Source: Raoultibacter massiliensis (GTDB lineage: Bacteria > Actinomycetota > Coriobacteriia > Coriobacteriales > Eggerthellaceae). Taken from it: a stretch of 33,353 nucleotides of DNA. How positions within the stretch are numbered: position 1 is the stretch's first letter; each line of letters starts with the position of its first letter. Of the stretch, positions 30,601-33,353 are shown one piece after another. The notes under the pieces were generated by a model. The model ran no database searches. It was not told the origin of the DNA and saw only the letters and a list, made by a program, of their open reading frames with translations. The position numbers and the translations under genes were made by a program. The DNA lies in NCBI RefSeq assembly GCF_900199545.1, contig NZ_LT962671.1:1420399-1453751 (forward strand), given 5' to 3'.

Positions 30601-31860
30601 ATGGAATACGACATCAAAGACATCGAACTGGCCGACGCGGGACTCGAAAGAATACTCTGGGCAGACCGCGACATGCCCGTGTTGGCAAGCATCCGCGAAC
30701 GTTTCGAGCGCGAACGTCCGCTCGAAGGCGTGAGGATCGGCGCCTGCTTGCACGTCACGACAGAAACCGCCAACCTCGTGCGCACGCTCGTCGCAGGAGG
30801 AGCCGAAGTGTATCTGTGCGCATCGAACCCGCTCTCGACGCAGGACGATACCGCCGCCGCGCTCGTCAAGCACTACGGCGTACCGGTTTTCGCCATCAAG
30901 GGCGAGGACACTGAAACCTACTACAACCACGTCGATGCGATCATCGACGCCAAGCCCCAGATCACCATGGACGATGGCGCAGACGTCGTCGGACGCATCC
31001 ACGAAAGCCGTCCCGACGCGCTTGCATCCATCATCGGCGGCACCGAAGAAACCACGACGGGCGTAATCCGCCTCGAGGCCATGGCGAAGCAGGAAGCGCT
31101 CAAATACCCCATCGTCGCCGTCAACGAGGCGAAGACCAAGCATTTCTTCGATAACCGCTACGGCACGGGCCAATCAACCCTCGATGGCATCGTCCGCCTA
31201 ACGAACCGCCTGCTCGCCGGGCGCACGTTCGTCGTCTCCGGATACGGCTGGTGCGGCAAGGGCCTCGCCATGCGGGCGAAGGGAATGGGCTGCAACGTCG
31301 TCGTGTGCGAAATCGACCCGACCGCGGCGCTCGAAGCCCATATGGACGGGTTTTCCGTCATGCCGCGAGAAGAGGCCGCAAAAATAGCCGACATCTGGGT
31401 GACCGTCACCGGCAACCTCAACGTGATCGACGAGCCGTGCTACAAGAACATGAAGAGCGGCGCGATCATCTGCAACTCCGGCCACTTCAATTCGGAGATC
31501 AACATCCCGTGGCTCGAGGAGCATGCAACGAAGAAGCAGGAGCTCAAGCCGATGGTCGACGAGTACACGCTCGAAGACGGCCGCACGATCGTGCTTTTGG
31601 CCGAAGGCCGCCTCGTGAACCTCTCGGGCGCCGAAGGGCACCCCGCGTCGGTCATGGACATGAGTTTCGCGAACCAGGCCCTGTGCGCCGAATACATGCT
31701 CGCCCATGCGAAGGATATGAAGCCCGACTGCTACGTCGTACCCGAGGACATCGACAACGAGATCGCGAGAGTCAAGCTCGAAACCCTGGGCGTTACGATC
31801 GACACGCTCACCGACGAGCAGATCAAGTACATGAACTCATGGGAAATGGGCACGGTGTAG
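30601..31860 (+). CDS. ahcY: Adenosylhomocysteinase (archaeal/Thermotoga type)
   Basis: AhcY splits S-adenosylhomocysteine into adenosine and homocysteine with bound NAD, clearing the by-product of methylation. The ATG at 30601 follows TTAGGAGGA and gives 419 residues. Visible are His51 ([11 protein letters not shown]), DDGAD (125-129), EETTTG with Glu150, Lys180/Asp184/Asn185 ([13 protein letters not shown]) and the NAD loop [11 protein letters not shown] (211-221). The segment NRYGTGQS has Thr where mammalian enzymes have the catalytic-site Cys195. The C-terminus ([10 protein letters not shown]) lacks the Lys-Tyr tail of the eukaryotic form. Both are usual in archaeal and Thermotoga enzymes, some of which prefer S-inosylhomocysteine, so that substrate is a real alternative. 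It is divergent from the glycosyltransferase and next to tRNA-Thr. Confidence 0.95.
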   Translation: MEYDIKDIELADAGLERILWADRDMPVLASIRERFERERPLEGVRIGACLHVTTETANLVRTLVAGGAEVYLCASNPLSTQDDTAAALVKHYGVPVFAIKGEDTETYYNHVDAIIDAKPQITMDDGADVVGRIHESRPDALASIIGGTEETTTGVIRLEAMAKQEALKYPIVAVNEAKTKHFFDNRYGTGQSTLDGIVRLTNRLLAGRTFVVSGYGWCGKGLAMRAKGMGCNVVVCEIDPTAALEAHMDGFSVMPREEAAKIADIWVTVTGNLNVIDEPCYKNMKSGAIICNSGHFNSEINIPWLEEHATKKQELKPMVDEYTLEDGRTIVLLAEGRLVNLSGAEGHPASVMDMSFANQALCAEYMLAHAKDMKPDCYVVPEDIDNEIARVKLETLGVTIDTLTDEQIKYMNSWEMGTV

Positions 31861-31919
31861 AACGAATGAGGCAATGCGGGACGCGTTAAGTTCTGCTTTT
31901 CCTTTTCTGCGGTTTATCG

Positions 31920-31925
31920 TACAAT
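31920..31925 (+). promoter_or_regulatory. -10 element of tRNA-Thr gene
   Basis: TACAAT lies 23 bp before the tRNA. The T-rich segment at 31896-31907 occupies the -35 zone but has no good TTGACA match. Confidence 0.4.
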
Positions 31926-31948
31926 ACGCTTTCGCGTCCCTAAGACGT

Positions 31949-32023
31949 GCCAGTGTGGCGCAACGGTAGCGCAGCAGTTTTGTAAACTGCGGGTTGCAGG
32001 TTCGAATCCTGTCACTGGCTCCA
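31949..32023 (+). tRNA. tRNA-Thr (anticodon TGT)
   Basis: A full cloverleaf: acceptor GCCAGTG/CACTGGC, D-arm GCGC-AACGGTA-GCGC, anticodon arm GCAGT-TTTGTAA-ACTGC with TGT at positions 34-36, T-arm GCAGG-TTCGAAT-CCTGT, and encoded CCA. It reads the Thr codon ACA. The discriminator base is T. Confidence 0.96.
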
Positions 32024-32033
32024 GAAAAAACGG

Positions 32034-32070
32034 CGGGGCCGGGCATTGCGCCCGGCCCCGTTTCGTTGTC
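32034..32070 (+). terminator. Terminator after tRNA-Thr
   Basis: A stem CGGGGCCGGGC/GCCCGGCCCCG with loop ATTGC or close to it (arms about 32034-32044 and 32050-32060), followed by TTTCGTTGT. Confidence 0.85.
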
Positions 32071-32108
32071 GGGCGATGCCGGACGCAGGGAAAGAGCAGC
32101 GCTTCAGG

Positions 32109-32117
32109 TGATACAAT
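32109..32117 (+). promoter_or_regulatory. Extended -10 promoter of LysR gene
   Basis: TGA-TACAAT forms an extended -10 with no -35 match, about 40 bp before the LysR start. Confidence 0.45.
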
Positions 32118-32157
32118 GTGATAAACAAGGAGCAATCCGAAAAAGGGGGAATCTGCA

Positions 32158-33135
32158 TTGAAAATCGAATCCCTGTACGAGTTCATCGTCTTGTCCCACT
32201 ACTTGAACTTCACCACCGCGGCGAACAACCTGAACATGTCGCAGCCCACCCTGAGCAAGCACATCTCCGAACTCGAACAAGAACTCGACGTCGACCTGAT
32301 CACACGCAGCAAAGACCTTGAAATGACCGCTGCCGGCGCTGCGTTTCTCAAAGACGCCATCCAGATTCACCACCTGTACAAAGACGCTGTAAAGCGCGTG
32401 CACGAGATATCGAAGCAGAACATCGAGGCGCTCACCATCCAGGAACCCTACATCGTCGACCTGATGAGCGAAATCCTGTTCAAATCGGTATCGCGGCTCA
32501 AGCTCGAGAACCCCTATGTAATGACCAAGTACTATTCGGAAAAAGGCAGGAAGTCGATCGAGCTGCTCGAAGAGGGCAAGATCGACATCGCGATGGTCGT
32601 CGACTGCAATGGAACGGACAGGATCGGCAGGGTAAGCGAGAAGAAGGGCCTGATCTTCTTCCCTGTGATACAAGAGCAGCTCAGCGTCTGGATGCACGAA
32701 AGCAACCCCCTCGCCGCCAAGGAAACGCTCATGCTAGACGATCTTGTGCACACGCCCATCAACATGACCTCCACGCGCTGCTTCGACCCCATGAGATTCG
32801 CCATCCTCGACCTCTTCAACAGGGCCCTGGGAATGAGACCGAACCTGCAAACGTACTCAAGCGAAACGCTCAACGAGTTTTTCATGAACACCCATGACCA
32901 AAAAGCGATATTCCTCATTTCGCCCGCCGTAGCCGCATCGCCTCTATTGAGCATGCAGCGCGACATGATGAGTCGCCCCATCGACGACGATCGCGCCCGC
33001 ATCACGTCGTATCTGGTCCTCCGCGACGACTACCAGAAGAGCTCCATCGACCAATTCCTCGAAACCGTCGAACGCGTGGTCTCAACGGATATCGAGCATC
33101 ATGCAAAGGTTGCCTACTTGAAGGATATCGGGTAG
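32158..33135 (+). CDS. LysR-family transcriptional regulator
   Basis: A 325-residue protein with the N-terminal winged helix-turn-helix of LysR proteins (YEFIVLSHYLNFTTAANNLN, then MSQPTLSKHISELEQEL, and TAAGAAFLKDA, within about 6-65). A divergent periplasmic-binding-like effector domain follows (about 95-315). The TTG at 32158 is preceded by a GGGGGA ribosome site; the LysR fold begins immediately, so no upstream start is needed. The usual divergent target gene is absent on the left, where tRNA-Thr and a terminator lie, so its target may be to the right of the window or elsewhere. The effector is unknown. Confidence 0.92.
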   Translation: MKIESLYEFIVLSHYLNFTTAANNLNMSQPTLSKHISELEQELDVDLITRSKDLEMTAAGAAFLKDAIQIHHLYKDAVKRVHEISKQNIEALTIQEPYIVDLMSEILFKSVSRLKLENPYVMTKYYSEKGRKSIELLEEGKIDIAMVVDCNGTDRIGRVSEKKGLIFFPVIQEQLSVWMHESNPLAAKETLMLDDLVHTPINMTSTRCFDPMRFAILDLFNRALGMRPNLQTYSSETLNEFFMNTHDQKAIFLISPAVAASPLLSMQRDMMSRPIDDDRARITSYLVLRDDYQKSSIDQFLETVERVVSTDIEHHAKVAYLKDIG

Positions 33136-33166
33136 AGGCCGACCGCCGAAGCCGTCGGAGCGAAAA

Positions 33167-33301
33167 TCACATCCGGGCGGATCGCCCCTCGGCGCCGGTT
33201 GCACCCGGGGCGCTGCCCGGCGGCAACGGCAGGCGCCAACCGCACTTCTCGCACACGGGATGCTTGGCGGTAAGCCCCGTCTTGCACTTCGGCCAGCGCA
33301 T
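33167..33301 (-). CDS. Possible zinc-ribbon mini-protein (uncertain)
   Basis: A 44-codon frame reading MRWPKCKTGLTAKHPVCEKC near its start, a zinc-ribbon-like pattern in which the first expected Cys is Trp (TGG instead of TGC). The remainder is Gly/Pro/Ala-rich. No ribosome site is visible before the ATG, and a run of eight G lies upstream. It may be a real small protein, the end of a decayed one, or chance. Apart from this frame, 33136-33353 shows nothing recognisable. Confidence 0.25.
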   Translation of the reverse strand: MRWPKCKTGLTAKHPVCEKCGWRLPLPPGSAPGATGAEGRSARM

Positions 33302-33353
33302 CTGAGCAGGCGGGGGCCTCGCCCCCCCCTTTTCTCACTTTCCCGCTTGGTTG

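Noticed and set aside
1..33353. CRISPR arrays, insertion sequences, prophage, rRNA
   Set aside because: No regularly spaced repeats, transposase or integrase motifs, phage genes or rRNA segments were seen on either strand.

Overview
The window reads as a chromosomal segment of a high-GC anaerobic actinobacterium of the class Coriobacteriia, most likely family Eggerthellaceae. This is inferred from gene content and style, not from a marker search. The clues are a twin-arginine FAD oxidoreductase lipoprotein divergent from a membrane-embedded LuxR regulator, a minimal SufC-SufB pair, an archaeal/Thermotoga-style AhcY, frequent GTG/TTG starts and high GC.

Layout, left to right. 1-2.3 kb: the 5' part of a fused two-module flavoenzyme (minus strand), divergent from a small NifX-like protein. 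2.3-3.7 kb: the infC-rpmI-rplT translation operon (minus), with a promoter, a leader terminator and a probable ATA start for IF3. 4.0-7.6 kb: a large secreted S8 protease with TIG-like and kelch-like regions and a C-terminal wall/membrane anchor. 7.6-10.8 kb: a membrane LuxR regulator divergent from a Tat flavoprotein, with a tandem repeat between them. 10.9-14.0 kb: a minus-strand operon dhaL-dhaK-class II aldolase-VOC protein. 14.1-17.5 kb: two single-TM proteins and a FetAB-like ABC exporter preceded by a small membrane protein. 17.7-19.4 kb: a stand-alone TrpB2-type synthase gene controlled by a classical tryptophan attenuator whose leader peptide carries Trp-Trp-Trp. 19.5-21.3 kb: an autoregulated TetR-flavodoxin-membrane protein operon. 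21.6-24.5 kb: an M16C (PreP-type) metalloprotease. 24.6-26.4 kb: sufC-sufB. 26.5-28.9 kb: an orphan solute-binding lipoprotein with a long structured leader, divergent from comF. 29.0-31.9 kb: a processive GT2 glycosyltransferase divergent from ahcY. 31.9-33.35 kb: tRNA-Thr(TGU), a LysR regulator and an uncertain zinc-ribbon mini-ORF.

How the parts work together. Most units are short, independently regulated operons separated by strong hairpins. Translational coupling is common: TAATG between infC and rpmI; ATGA in tetR-flavodoxin-membrane protein and in fetA-fetB; GTGA between the small membrane protein and fetA. The most informative regulatory element is the trp attenuator at 19.2-19.4 kb. 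It shows that this TrpB homologue is controlled by charged tRNA-Trp although no other trp gene is adjacent. No CRISPR array, intact insertion sequence, prophage or rRNA gene was seen.
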